From JBBDSJ01 sp040905025 (GTDB lineage: Bacteria; Pseudomonadota; Gammaproteobacteria; Methylohalomonadales; Methylohalomonadaceae), in contig JBBDSJ010000030.1 of assembly GCA_040905025.1 (NCBI GenBank), positions 1 to 50,451 of the forward strand: a stretch of 50,451 nt of DNA, given 5' to 3'. Of this stretch, positions 16,355 through 25,438 are shown in pieces. Within the stretch, counting starts at the first letter, position 1, and the number at the start of each line of letters is the position of its first letter. The notes below the pieces were generated by a model. It was not told the DNA's origin. It made no database searches and saw nothing but the letters and a program-made list of their open reading frames with translations. The position numbers were made by a program, and so were the translations under genes.

Positions 16355-18331
16355 TCACCAGCCCGGCCAGTCGTGAACAAATACCGCCAGTAACACCAGC
16401 AGACCAATGATCATTGCAAATGCATAGTGGTACAGATAACCGGACTGGATGTGCCGCAGGCAACCTGAAAACCAGCGCACGCTGCTGGCGGTGCCATTTA
16501 CCAGCGTGCCGTCAATGATGCGCATATCCGCAATTTGCCAGCAGAACTGGCCCAGACGCCGGGCACCCTGGGCAAAAACCTTTTGATTGAAATCATCAAA
16601 TCCGTATTTATTCAACAACAGGCGATACAAGCCACCACTGCGGCGCGCAATCACTGCCGGCCAATCCGGTTTGCAACTGTAGAGATACCAGGCGATAACG
16701 AAACCGGCAGCCGCCAGCCAGACCGGTACAGCAACAAAACCATGGGCGATGAAGCCAAGTACACCATGGTAACTTTCACCCAGTTGTGCCAGAACATCGC
16801 GTTCCGGTGCAACGTAAATCGCATCACCAAAATAATTACCGAATAACATCGGTCCGACCAGGAACAGTCCCAGGAACAGCGATGGCACGGCAAGCACCAT
16901 CAACGGAATCAGAACGACAGGCGGTGATTCAAACAAATGCTCTTTTGCGTGCTGGTCAACATTGTCACGGCCATGGAACACCAGGAACAAAAGACGGAAG
17001 CTGTATAATGATGTAAACAATACTCCGATCAGTACCGCGAAGTAGGCAAAGCCGGCGCCCGGGATAGTCGACAAATGTACGGCTTCAATGATCGCATCCT
17101 TGGAAAAGAAGCCCGAGGTGCCCGGCAAGCCAACCAGAGCCAGCGTACCCGCCAGCATCGTCAACCAGGTGATCGGCAAAAACCTGCTCAGACGGCCCAT
17201 CCTGCGCATGTCCTGCTCGTGATGCATCGCAATGATGACCGAACCCGCGGCCAGAAACAGCAGCGCCTTGAAAAAGGCATGGGTAACCAGATGAAAAATC
17301 GCAGCACTATAGGCCGACGCGCCAAGCGCAACGGTCATGTAACCGAGCTGCGACAATGTCGAATAGGCAATCACCCGCTTGATGTCATGTTGAACCAGGC
17401 CGAGGAAACCCATGAATAAAGCAGTGATCGCGCCGACTATCAGAATAAAACTCAGTGCTGTTACTGATAATTCAAATAGCGGCGACATGCGTGCAACCAT
17501 GAAAATACCGGCTGTCACCATCGTCGCGGCATGAATCAGGGCCGAGATCGGTGTCGGGCCCTCCATCGAATCCGGCAACCAGACATGCAACGGTACCTGT
17601 GCCGACTTGCCCATCGCGCCGATAAACAGTCCAATGCAGATCAGCGTCATGACAGACCATTCAGCCGAGCCAATGACATTAATAGTCTGGCCGACCAGCG
17701 CCGGTGCAGCAGCAAAAACTTCTGCATAATCCAGACTCTGGCAATAAAGCAGCACGGCAGCGATACCGATCAGGAAGCCGAAATCACCGACACGGTTCAC
17801 CAGAAAAGCCTTGAGATTGGCAAATATGGCTGATTCTTTCCGGAACCAGAAGCCAATCAGCAGATACGACACCAGACCGACGGCTTCCCAGCCGAAAAAC
17901 AATTGCAGAAAATTGTTTGCCATCACCAGCATCAGCATCGCAAATGTAAACAGCGAGATATAACTGAAGAATCGCTGGTAGCCGGGATCATCATGCATAT
18001 AGCCGATGGTATAGATATGAATCATCAGCGACACAAATGTCACTACAACCATCATGGTGACGGTCAGCGCATCAATCAGGAAACCTATTTCGAGTGACAA
18101 GCCACCAATGGTAGCCCATTGGTAGACGGTTTCATTTAATACAGCACCCTGATCAAAAATAATGTGCTTGAAGATCAGCAATGAAACCAGCGCAGAAATA
18201 GCAACACCAATAATCGTGATCCAGTGTGCACCAGCACGGCCGATGCTCTGCCCGAACAGGCCGGCGATGACTGCGCCTGTGAGCGGCGCCAGTACAGCAA
18301 TCAATGCCAGTGTCATGATGGAATCGGTCAT
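16355..18331 (-). CDS. nuoL: NADH-quinone oxidoreductase subunit L
   Basis: This 658-residue distal membrane subunit of complex I is the largest antiporter-like module, carrying the lateral helix in its C-terminal part. Conserved sites are Glu in FFGWEAVGLVSYLLIGFW, Lys in GAMGKSAQVPLHVWLPD, and the Lys and His residues in VQHDIKRVIAYSTLSQLGYM and IFHLVTHAFFKALLFL. The gene starts 3 bases after the nuoK stop. Confidence 0.97.
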   Translation of the reverse strand: MTDSIMTLALIAVLAPLTGAVIAGLFGQSIGRAGAHWITIIGVAISALVSLLIFKHIIFDQGAVLNETVYQWATIGGLSLEIGFLIDALTVTMMVVVTFVSLMIHIYTIGYMHDDPGYQRFFSYISLFTFAMLMLVMANNFLQLFFGWEAVGLVSYLLIGFWFRKESAIFANLKAFLVNRVGDFGFLIGIAAVLLYCQSLDYAEVFAAAPALVGQTINVIGSAEWSVMTLICIGLFIGAMGKSAQVPLHVWLPDSMEGPTPISALIHAATMVTAGIFMVARMSPLFELSVTALSFILIVGAITALFMGFLGLVQHDIKRVIAYSTLSQLGYMTVALGASAYSAAIFHLVTHAFFKALLFLAAGSVIIAMHHEQDMRRMGRLSRFLPITWLTMLAGTLALVGLPGTSGFFSKDAIIEAVHLSTIPGAGFAYFAVLIGVLFTSLYSFRLLFLVFHGRDNVDQHAKEHLFESPPVVLIPLMVLAVPSLFLGLFLVGPMLFGNYFGDAIYVAPERDVLAQLGESYHGVLGFIAHGFVAVPVWLAAAGFVIAWYLYSCKPDWPAVIARRSGGLYRLLLNKYGFDDFNQKVFAQGARRLGQFCWQIADMRIIDGTLVNGTASSVRWFSGCLRHIQSGYLYHYAFAMIIGLLVLLAVFVHDWPGW

Positions 18332-18334
18332 GGC

Positions 18335-18640
18335 CTAGCCCTTCATTGTGTCCAGATCTTCGACATTAATGGTGTCGCGGTTACGGAACAACACCACCAG
18401 AATGGCCAGACCAATAGCAGATTCTGCAGCCGCCACTGTCAGGATGAAAAATACAAACACCTGGCCATGGATATCACCAAGGAAATGTGAGAATGCGATA
18501 AAGTTGATATTGACTGCGAGCAGCATCAATTCAATACACATCAGTAGCAAAATCACATTCTTGCGATTAATAAAAATTCCGGCGATGCTGATACAAAACA
18601 GTATCGCTGCCAGGATCAGGAAATGAGATAACGTCAGCAT
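18335..18640 (-). CDS. nuoK: NADH-quinone oxidoreductase subunit K
   Basis: This 101-residue three-helix subunit is related to MrpC. Both conserved membrane glutamates are present, in MCIELMLLAVNINF and in AAAESAIGLAILVVLFRN. It lies between nuoJ (2 bases) and nuoL (3 bases). Length is exactly typical. Confidence 0.97.
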   Translation of the reverse strand: MLTLSHFLILAAILFCISIAGIFINRKNVILLLMCIELMLLAVNINFIAFSHFLGDIHGQVFVFFILTVAAAESAIGLAILVVLFRNRDTINVEDLDTMKG

Positions 18641-18642
18641 GG

Positions 18643-19389
18643 TCAGCCCTGATCCTTGCCATCGGCTGCATCCTGCCGGCCGGCCTGATGGTCATCCGAT
18701 TGATAGTCTGTTTCTTTTTCCGTAGCCATCCTGATCAGCCGCACTCGATCCTTGCTGCGGACAGCTACCTGTTGCTCAGGTTTTTGTGCCTTGCTCGATC
18801 GCGGTGGCCGCATCGTCAGTGTGATTGCGGCAATCATGGCGACCAGCAACAGCACACCGGCAATTTCGAATGGGTAGAGATAACGCGTAAACAGCATTTC
18901 ACCAAGTTCACGTGTATTGCTGTAGTCAGCACCCGTATCTGTCAGACCGCTGGTGTAACGGCTGGCCGCTTCATCGGGGACAAGATTCTCCGGTCCCAGC
19001 ACCAGCGCCATGCTGGTCACCAGCACCAGTGCGACAAGCGCCGCTACCGGCAAATAGCGGGCAAATCCGGCGCGCAGTCTGGCGATATTGATATCCAGCA
19101 TCATGACAACAAACAGGAACAGCACCATCACAGCACCGACATATACCAGCACCAGAACAATCGCGAGAAATTCGGCACGCAAAAGCAGCCAGATTACCGC
19201 GCTGGAGAAAAATGCCAGTACCAGAAACAACGCGGCATAAACCGGATTGCGTACGGTAATGACCAGCAATGCCGACATTATCAGCATTGCGCCAAAGGCA
19301 TAAAATATGATTTGTTCAAACACGATGAATGCAGTTAAAAGTACAAAGCAAAAAGCGTAAAGACAAACACTGCGCGCAATCGACAACAT
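18643..19389 (-). CDS. nuoJ: NADH-quinone oxidoreductase subunit J
   Basis: This membrane subunit has about five helices. The family core starts at FEQIIFYAFGAMLIMSALLV and includes FLAIVLVLVYVGAVMVLFLFVVMMLD. As bounded here it is 248 residues, longer than usual at both ends. The first 22 residues (MLSIARSVCLYAFCF...) may not be translated, because a GTG at 19323 immediately before FEQII would give the usual N-terminus. Neither start has a clear ribosome-binding site. The last 45 residues are hydrophilic and charged (PEQQVAVRSKDRVR...DGKDQG). An unusually AT-rich 96-base gap separates it from nuoI. Confidence 0.92.
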   Translation of the reverse strand: MLSIARSVCLYAFCFVLLTAFIVFEQIIFYAFGAMLIMSALLVITVRNPVYAALFLVLAFFSSAVIWLLLRAEFLAIVLVLVYVGAVMVLFLFVVMMLDINIARLRAGFARYLPVAALVALVLVTSMALVLGPENLVPDEAASRYTSGLTDTGADYSNTRELGEMLFTRYLYPFEIAGVLLLVAMIAAITLTMRPPRSSKAQKPEQQVAVRSKDRVRLIRMATEKETDYQSDDHQAGRQDAADGKDQG

Positions 19390-19485
19390 ACAGTCCAGTC
19401 TATTAATTTAGTTTCTCTATCCATTCCCATAACCTTTTTCATTTTTTTAAGTTATATAAAGCGATTTTTCTGTTTCTTTTTTCGA
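19390..19485 (-). other. AT-rich spacer inside the nuo operon
   Basis: The nuoI-nuoJ gap is 96 bases and mostly A and T, including runs such as TTTTTTTAAGTTATATAAAG. Most other nuo junctions are under 40 bases. On the coding strand it offers TATATAAC-like sequences but no convincing paired promoter. A 35-codon frame opening MKKVMGMDRETK crosses it and is probably chance. It may hold an internal promoter or a processing site. Confidence 0.4.
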
Positions 19486-19977
19486 CTACCTGAATGGAGC
19501 ATCCGCCGCCCGATCCCTGGCTATTTGTTCCTCTGCCATGTCGCCGATCTTCAGCAGCTTTTCCTTGGTCATGTATAAATCGCCGCGCTGTTCGCCATGG
19601 TATTCAAAAATACGGGTTTCCACGATTGCATCCACCGGACAGGACTCTTCACAAAAGCCGCAGAAGATACACTTGGTCAGATCAATATCATAACGGGTAG
19701 TACGCCGCGTACCATCTTCACGCTGTTCGGATTCAATCGTGATTGCGACCGCCGGACACACTGCCTCACACAGCTTGCAGGCAATACAGCGTTCCTCGCC
19801 ATTCGGATAACGCCGAAGCGCATGCAGGCCACGAAACCGTGCTGACTGCGGCGTCTTCTCTTCAGGGTACTGCACCGTCACCTTGCGCTTGAACAGGTTA
19901 CGACCGGTCAGCCGCAATCCCTTCAACAGCTCGACCAGAAACAGGCTTTTGCCAATTTGACTGAATGATCCGCTCAT
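19486..19977 (-). CDS. nuoI: NADH-quinone oxidoreductase subunit I
   Basis: This 163-residue peripheral-arm subunit carries clusters N6a and N6b, which pass electrons from NuoG to NuoB. Two ferredoxin motifs are visible, CIACKLCEAVCP and CIFCGFCEESCP. The N-terminal amphipathic segment (LVELLKGLRLTGRNLF) docks on the membrane arm. It follows nuoH by 19 bases. Confidence 0.98.
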   Translation of the reverse strand: MSGSFSQIGKSLFLVELLKGLRLTGRNLFKRKVTVQYPEEKTPQSARFRGLHALRRYPNGEERCIACKLCEAVCPAVAITIESEQREDGTRRTTRYDIDLTKCIFCGFCEESCPVDAIVETRIFEYHGEQRGDLYMTKEKLLKIGDMAEEQIARDRAADAPFR

Positions 19978-19996
19978 CTTGTAAATCCACCTGAAA

Positions 19997-21097
19997 TCAA
20001 TTGAACCACCATGGCATCTGCAGCTTGACCATAAATGCGACGATGATCAGCCATGCCAGCGTAATCGGGATAAACACTTTCCAGCCCAGCCGCATAATCT
20101 GGTCATATCGATAACGCGGGAATGTCGCACGCAACCACAGAAACATGAACAGAAAAATAGAAGTCTTCATTAGCAGCCAGACCAGCCCCGGTACCCAGGC
20201 AAACAGTTCCTGCAACACCGGAATACCCTGGAATGGCGACAACCAGCCACCCATGAAGAAGATCACGGTGAGTACCGAAATCAGAATAATGTTGGCATAT
20301 TCCGCCAGAAAGAACAGCGAGAATGCCATGCCGGAATATTCGACATGGAAACCGGCAACGATTTCGGACTCGCCTTCCGCAACATCAAATGGTGCGCGGT
20401 TGGTTTCAGCCACACCTGAAATAAAATAAACAATAAAAAACGGCAACAACGGCCACATATACCAATGCAGAACACTGCCTGACTGCGCCGAAATAATACT
20501 GCCAAGATTAAGGCTGCCGGCCGCAACAACAACACCAACCAGGGCAAAACCCATCGCTATTTCATACGCCACAATCTGAGCAGCCGAACGCATGGCACCC
20601 AGAAAGGCATATTTTGAATTCGAGGCCCAACCGGCAATGATCACGCCGTATACGGCCAGTGATGTCAGCGCGAGAATATACAGCAGGCCGGCATTGATAT
20701 CAGCCAGAACCATATCATCATCAAATGGTAAAACGGCCCACGCCGCAACAGCAGGTGCCATTGACAATATTGGCGCAATAATGAACAGGGCCTTGTTGGA
20801 TCCACTTGGAACAATGATCTCTTTCAGGATCAGTTTCAGTGCATCAGCAATTGGCTGGCCCAGACCAACCAGACTGTAGCCAAACAATCCCACACGGTTT
20901 GGCCCGATACGGCCCTGGATAAAACCGATAATCTTGCGTTCGGCGTATACCATATACGCGACACAAATCATCAACGGCGTCAGAATGACCGATATCTTCA
21001 GGACAATAAGCATGACTTCGACCAGCTGCGCATGATACGTGGCAGGCACTGCCCAGGCAGTGGATTCGGTCAGGAAATGGCGCAGCCATTCGATCAT
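19997..21097 (-). CDS. nuoH: NADH-quinone oxidoreductase subunit H
   Basis: This 366-residue membrane subunit forms much of the quinone chamber and the link to the peripheral arm. Recognised stretches are FIQGRIGPNRVGLFG, AETNRAPFDVAEGESEIVAGF, EYSGMAFSLFFLAEY and LFMFLWLRATFPRYRYDQIMRLGWK. The start MIEWLRHFL at 21097 overlaps the nuoG stop by 4 bases (ATGA). An in-frame start 35 codons upstream lies inside nuoG and gives a cysteine-rich non-homologous extension, so I reject it. Confidence 0.97.
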   Translation of the reverse strand: MIEWLRHFLTESTAWAVPATYHAQLVEVMLIVLKISVILTPLMICVAYMVYAERKIIGFIQGRIGPNRVGLFGYSLVGLGQPIADALKLILKEIIVPSGSNKALFIIAPILSMAPAVAAWAVLPFDDDMVLADINAGLLYILALTSLAVYGVIIAGWASNSKYAFLGAMRSAAQIVAYEIAMGFALVGVVVAAGSLNLGSIISAQSGSVLHWYMWPLLPFFIVYFISGVAETNRAPFDVAEGESEIVAGFHVEYSGMAFSLFFLAEYANIILISVLTVIFFMGGWLSPFQGIPVLQELFAWVPGLVWLLMKTSIFLFMFLWLRATFPRYRYDQIMRLGWKVFIPITLAWLIIVAFMVKLQMPWWFN

Positions 21098-23448
21098 GAT
21101 GCCTGGCTGACCTCCGCCGGACTGGCAACCGCAAGCACAATAGCGCCAGCGGCATGTGCGAATGTCATGGCATCCGGATGACCTGCCTGAATGGCAAAAC
21201 ATCCGGCGGCAAGCTGCGTATCAATCAGTACCGGCAACGTCTGCTTGCGATTACCCTGCGTCATTGTCACGCGTGCGCCATTGTGGACTTTTAAATCGCT
21301 GGCAACATCCGCTGCAAGATGCAGATAACCATCCGCAGCATCCGGTGTTTGTTGCAAGGCATTGGCATGACGCACCAGCGGGTCGACGCTGTTCATCGGC
21401 AGCTGGATAACCATTTCATAACCGGACGTTGTTGCCGGCAGTTGATCCGGCAATGAAACTGACGCTGACTCACCACTGTTATGGTTTACTTCCGCAGCCG
21501 CCGCCACCTCGGCAACGCTTTGGTAATCAAAACCCGGCAGATCAAACAGATTACCAAGCACGCGCAATATCTTCCAGGCCGGCCGTGACATGCCGGGTGG
21601 ATTCACTGCCGCAGTAAAGGCCTGCGCTGCACCGGTGATGTTGACAAAACTGCCAGCGGTCTCGGCAAACTGTGCCATCGGCAAAATAACATCAGCACTC
21701 TGCAATAATGCAGTTGAACGGAAACTGCTGATCGCGATCACCGATTCCGCGGCTGTCAGTGCCGCCATTGCCTGCTCGCCATCGGCACAATCAATATCCG
21801 GCTCCAGCCCCATCAACACATAAGCCTGACGGGGAGTTGACAACATATTACAGGCAGACAGGCCGTCATTGTCGGGCAGGACATTGGTACGCACAGCACC
21901 GACGGCATTGGCGGCCAGTGGCAAACAGCCAGATGTTGCCCCGACAAGTTTTGCGATTGTCTGTGTCAATGCTGCAAGCAAACTGTAATCCGGATGCAGC
22001 GCTGCCTGCGCGCCTAACAACACATGAACCTGTTGATCCGTATACAATGCCGTGGCGATTTGCCGATGCTTGTCGTTAACGGTAACTTCACGCAACAATG
22101 CCGGCATGGACTGATCAACGGTCAGTTCCGTTAACGCACGCGCGACGGCAGCGAGCTCATAAATCATTTGACCGGGTTTAACGACGGACTCCACCGCCAG
22201 ATCATAATTGAAATCGAATGCCGCGCTGTTAATGGCCATAATATTTGCGCCACGCAGGGCGGCTTTGCGCAGACGATGATTAATTAATGGCTGTTCCTTG
22301 CGCACATAACTGCCGATTAACAACACCGCATCCAGCCGCTCAAGTTCCGGCAGCGTGCACCCCAACAGTGGTGTATTAACCGGACCACGCATGTCCTGCT
22401 GGCGCAGACGATGGTCAATATTTTTTACGCCGATACCGCGTAACAACTTCTGGAACAAATACAGTTCTTCGGTTGTTGACCAGGGCGCGGCCAGACCACC
22501 GACAGCATCGGCGCCGTGGCCATCAATCACGGCCTGCAAACGATCATGCACCTGCGCGAGCGCAACTTCCCAATCGACTTCCTGCCATTCACCATTGCGC
22601 TTGAGTAATGGTGAATGCAGGCGTTCGCTGCTGTTCAGGCCTTCATAACTATAGCGATCACGATCCGACAGCCAGACTTCATTGATGTTCTCATTCTCGG
22701 CCGGCACCACACGCTTGACGGTGTCGCCCTTGATATGCAGGAATATGTTCGAGCCGACACTGTCATGCGGCGCAATACTGCGGCGCTGCTGCATTTCCCA
22801 GGTGCGTGCGGAGTAACGGAAGGGCTTGTTGGTTAACGCGCCCACTGGACACAGATCAATAACATTGCCGGACAATTCCGACGTCATTGCCTTCTCTACA
22901 TAGGTGCCGATTTCCATATGTTCACCGCGGCCGGTTGCACCGAGTTCACGCAAGCCGGCAATTTCCTGGCCGAAGCGCACACACCGGGTACAGTGAATAC
23001 AACGCGTCATATCGGTCTGCACCAGCGGGCCAATGTTCTTGTCTTTTACGACACGCTTGTTTTCAGTAAAACGCGACACGTCGCTGCCATAACCCATGGC
23101 CAGATCCTGCAATTCGCATTCACCACCCTGATCGCAGATGGGGCAATCCAGTGGATGGTTGATCAGCAGAAATTCCATCACTGCCTTTTGTGCATCAATG
23201 GCCGCCTTTGAACGGGTAAAGACTTTCATACCATCGTTTACCGGTGTTGCACAGGCCGGCAGGGTTTTCGGCGCTTTCTCGACTTCCACCAGACACATAC
23301 GGCAATTCGCTGCCACCGTCAGTTTTTTGTGATAACAAAACCGGGGCACATAGATGTCATTGGCATCGGTGACTTCAATCAGCATTTGCCCCTTGCGTGC
23401 AGCAAGCGGCCGGCCGTTGACTTCAATAGTGATGGCGTCGTCAGTCAT
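21094..23448 (-). CDS. nuoG: NADH-quinone oxidoreductase subunit G
   Basis: This is the 784-residue largest peripheral-arm subunit. The N-terminal domain carries a 2Fe-2S site (CYHKKLTVAANCRMCLVE plus a later Cys), a His-Cys 4Fe-4S site in the HPLDCPICDQGGECELQD region, and another 4Fe-4S site (CIHCTRCVRF with CPVGAL). A degenerate molybdopterin-oxidoreductase-like domain follows. I see no extra four-Cys set for cluster N7 in the 60 residues after LTNKPFRYSARTWE, so this NuoG probably lacks N7, unlike that of E. coli. It starts 20 bases after nuoF. Confidence 0.97.
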   Translation of the reverse strand: MTDDAITIEVNGRPLAARKGQMLIEVTDANDIYVPRFCYHKKLTVAANCRMCLVEVEKAPKTLPACATPVNDGMKVFTRSKAAIDAQKAVMEFLLINHPLDCPICDQGGECELQDLAMGYGSDVSRFTENKRVVKDKNIGPLVQTDMTRCIHCTRCVRFGQEIAGLRELGATGRGEHMEIGTYVEKAMTSELSGNVIDLCPVGALTNKPFRYSARTWEMQQRRSIAPHDSVGSNIFLHIKGDTVKRVVPAENENINEVWLSDRDRYSYEGLNSSERLHSPLLKRNGEWQEVDWEVALAQVHDRLQAVIDGHGADAVGGLAAPWSTTEELYLFQKLLRGIGVKNIDHRLRQQDMRGPVNTPLLGCTLPELERLDAVLLIGSYVRKEQPLINHRLRKAALRGANIMAINSAAFDFNYDLAVESVVKPGQMIYELAAVARALTELTVDQSMPALLREVTVNDKHRQIATALYTDQQVHVLLGAQAALHPDYSLLAALTQTIAKLVGATSGCLPLAANAVGAVRTNVLPDNDGLSACNMLSTPRQAYVLMGLEPDIDCADGEQAMAALTAAESVIAISSFRSTALLQSADVILPMAQFAETAGSFVNITGAAQAFTAAVNPPGMSRPAWKILRVLGNLFDLPGFDYQSVAEVAAAAEVNHNSGESASVSLPDQLPATTSGYEMVIQLPMNSVDPLVRHANALQQTPDAADGYLHLAADVASDLKVHNGARVTMTQGNRKQTLPVLIDTQLAAGCFAIQAGHPDAMTFAHAAGAIVLAVASPAEVSQAS

Positions 23449-23468
23449 AGGAATGGATATATCAATTA

Positions 23469-24773
23469 TCAGGCGGCTCTGGCACCGGCATCAGTATCCG
23501 GTCCAAATTGCGTGCGTTTATTCACAACGGCATATTCAAATTCATCCCGGAATTGCTTGAGAAAACTGCGTACCGGCATTGCGGCAGCGTCACCGAGCGC
23601 ACAAATTGTGCGGCCTTCAATCTTGCCGGCAACGCTGTCGAGTTTTTCCAGATCCTCCATGCGTCCCTGACCTTTAACAATTCTGTCCAGCATGCGATAC
23701 AGCCAGCCGGTACCTTCGCGGCAAGGTGTGCACTGGCCACAGGATTCGGAATAATAGAATTGCGAAATCCGGCGCAAGGTCCGCACCATGCAGGTTGTTT
23801 CGTCCATCATGATCACCGCACCGGAACCGAGCATTGAACCGGCTTCCTTGATCGAGTCATAGTCCATGGTGCATTCAAGCATTTGCTCGGCACGTAATAC
23901 CGGCACCGAGGAACCACCCGGGATCACCGCCTTGAGTTTGCGGCCCTGCCAGACACCACCGGCCAGTTCGAGCAAATCCCTGAATGGTGTCCCCAGCGGA
24001 ATTTCAAAATTGCCCGGCTTCTCGACATGGCCGCTGACGGAAAAACATTTACTGCCACCGTTGTTCGGTTTCCCCAGTTCCAGAAACCACTGGCCGCCAT
24101 TGCGCATAATCGCCGGCACCGAGGCAAAGGATTCAGTATTGTTGATTGTGGTGGGCCGGCCGTACAAGCCAAAATTGGCAGGAAACGGCGGTTTGAAACG
24201 CGGCAGACCTTTCTTGCCTTCCAGTGATTCCAGCAAAGCCGTTTCTTCACCGCAGATATAGGCGCCGGCACCCAGCGATGAATGGATATCGATATCCACA
24301 CCACTGCCGCGAATATTTTTGCCAAGATAGCCTTCTGAATAGGCTTCCTTTAATGCCTGTTCAAAGCGCTGATAGGGCTCATCCATAAATTCGCCCCGGA
24401 TATAGTTGTAAGCCACCGCAGTACGCATCGCATAACAGGCAATAATCAGTCCTTCAACCAGCGCATGTGGATTAAACCGCAGAATATCGCGATCCTTGCA
24501 GGTGCCCGGTTCACTTTCATCGGAATTACAAACTACATACTTGGGACCATCACTTTGCTTTGGCATGAAACTCCATTTCATACCGGTCGGGAAACCGGCA
24601 CCGCCACGGCCACGCAAACCGGAAACTTTCAATTCTTCAATAACAGCATCCGGCGTTGTGCCGTCACTCAGAATTTTCTGCCAGGCCTCATATCCACCGG
24701 TCTTGCGATAGCTTTCCAGTGACCAGGGCTGATCGTATTTGAGCGTGGCGTAACAAACTTCATTCAGCAACAT
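23469..24773 (-). CDS. nuoF: NADH-quinone oxidoreductase subunit F
   Basis: This 434-residue NADH- and FMN-binding subunit is the electron entry point of complex I. The glycine-rich nucleotide loop GLRGRGGAGFPTGMKW is near residue 55, the FMN-side motif SDESEPGTCKDRDILR follows, and the N3 cluster is in SESCGQCTPCREGTGW with a later Cys in TICALGDAA. It begins 4 bases after nuoE. Confidence 0.98.
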   Translation of the reverse strand: MLLNEVCYATLKYDQPWSLESYRKTGGYEAWQKILSDGTTPDAVIEELKVSGLRGRGGAGFPTGMKWSFMPKQSDGPKYVVCNSDESEPGTCKDRDILRFNPHALVEGLIIACYAMRTAVAYNYIRGEFMDEPYQRFEQALKEAYSEGYLGKNIRGSGVDIDIHSSLGAGAYICGEETALLESLEGKKGLPRFKPPFPANFGLYGRPTTINNTESFASVPAIMRNGGQWFLELGKPNNGGSKCFSVSGHVEKPGNFEIPLGTPFRDLLELAGGVWQGRKLKAVIPGGSSVPVLRAEQMLECTMDYDSIKEAGSMLGSGAVIMMDETTCMVRTLRRISQFYYSESCGQCTPCREGTGWLYRMLDRIVKGQGRMEDLEKLDSVAGKIEGRTICALGDAAAMPVRSFLKQFRDEFEYAVVNKRTQFGPDTDAGARAA

Positions 24774-24777
24774 GGCA

Positions 24778-25278
24778 TTAATCCAGTTGGTCCAGAATCT
24801 GATCGATTTTTTCCGGTGTCAGATTCTCGTGATATCTATGGTCAACCATCATCATCGGCGCAGCACAACAGGCTGCCAGACACTCTTCTTCCTTTTTCAG
24901 ATAAAAACGCTTGTCCGGGGTCGACTCACCAGTCTTGATTCCAAGTTTCTGTTCTATATAAGCAACAATATCGTCAGAACCGCGCAACATGCAGGAAATA
25001 TTGGTGCATACCGAAATGCTGTGCCTGCCAACCGGCCGGGTTTCAAGCATTGAATAAAACGAAGCAACTTCATACACAGCAATCTTCGGCATATCCAGAT
25101 AGTCTGCAACTGCATCCATCGACGGTACAGTGAGGTAACCATTATTCTCATGCTGCACTTCACGCAATGCCGCCAGCACCGCCGACCGTTTCTGCTCCGG
25201 CGGATACTTCGCCACCCATACGTCAATCACCTCACGCGCATGGGCAGATAATTCAATTTTATCGTCAGTTTCTGTCAT
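24778..25278 (-). CDS. nuoE: NADH-quinone oxidoreductase subunit E
   Basis: This 166-residue thioredoxin-fold subunit carries the 2Fe-2S cluster N1a. Ligands are the cysteines in VCTNISCMLRG and in EEECLAACCAAPMMMVDH. The N-terminal helical part with EQKRSAVLAALREVQHENNGYL is typical. Upstream of its start lies a 154-base gap that holds a hairpin-rich repeat, so nuoE is the first gene after a possible break in the operon. Confidence 0.97.
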   Translation of the reverse strand: MTETDDKIELSAHAREVIDVWVAKYPPEQKRSAVLAALREVQHENNGYLTVPSMDAVADYLDMPKIAVYEVASFYSMLETRPVGRHSISVCTNISCMLRGSDDIVAYIEQKLGIKTGESTPDKRFYLKKEEECLAACCAAPMMMVDHRYHENLTPEKIDQILDQLD

Positions 25279-25312
25279 TCTGAATTACAGCTTCAAATAT
25301 AAAACAGTGTGT

Positions 25313-25438
25313 CGATGAGCGAGTATTTTGTGTCCAGGCAAGGCGCGCGGCACTGAGCAACCGCAGCGTACATATCAGTACGTGAGGATTGCGAAGTGCC
25401 AAGTAACACAGCATGGGTGCAAAAGACGACGCTCATCG
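25313..25438. repeat. Hairpin-rich repeat between nuoE and nuoD
   Basis: This 126-bp element has imperfect terminal inverted repeats: CGATGAGCGAGTATTTTGTG (25313-25332), and its counterpart CAAAAGACGACGCTCATCG (25420-25438). Nested stems lie inside: GGCAC/GTGCC, GCAACC/GGATTGC and a central GTAC-ATATCA-GTAC. The right end overlaps the TGA stop of nuoD (25433-25435), so the element supplies or mimics the end of that gene. It resembles small intergenic MITE or REP-like elements. No protein is encoded. Confidence 0.7.

Noticed and set aside
18688..19338. Open frame of 216 codons opposite nuoJ, rich in His and Gln
   Set aside because: Composition is typical of the reverse strand of a hydrophobic protein; no family features.
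19390..19485. 35-codon frame MKKVMGMDRETK... between nuoI and nuoJ
   Set aside because: It overlaps nuoJ in another frame, has no ribosome-binding site and no homology that I recognise.
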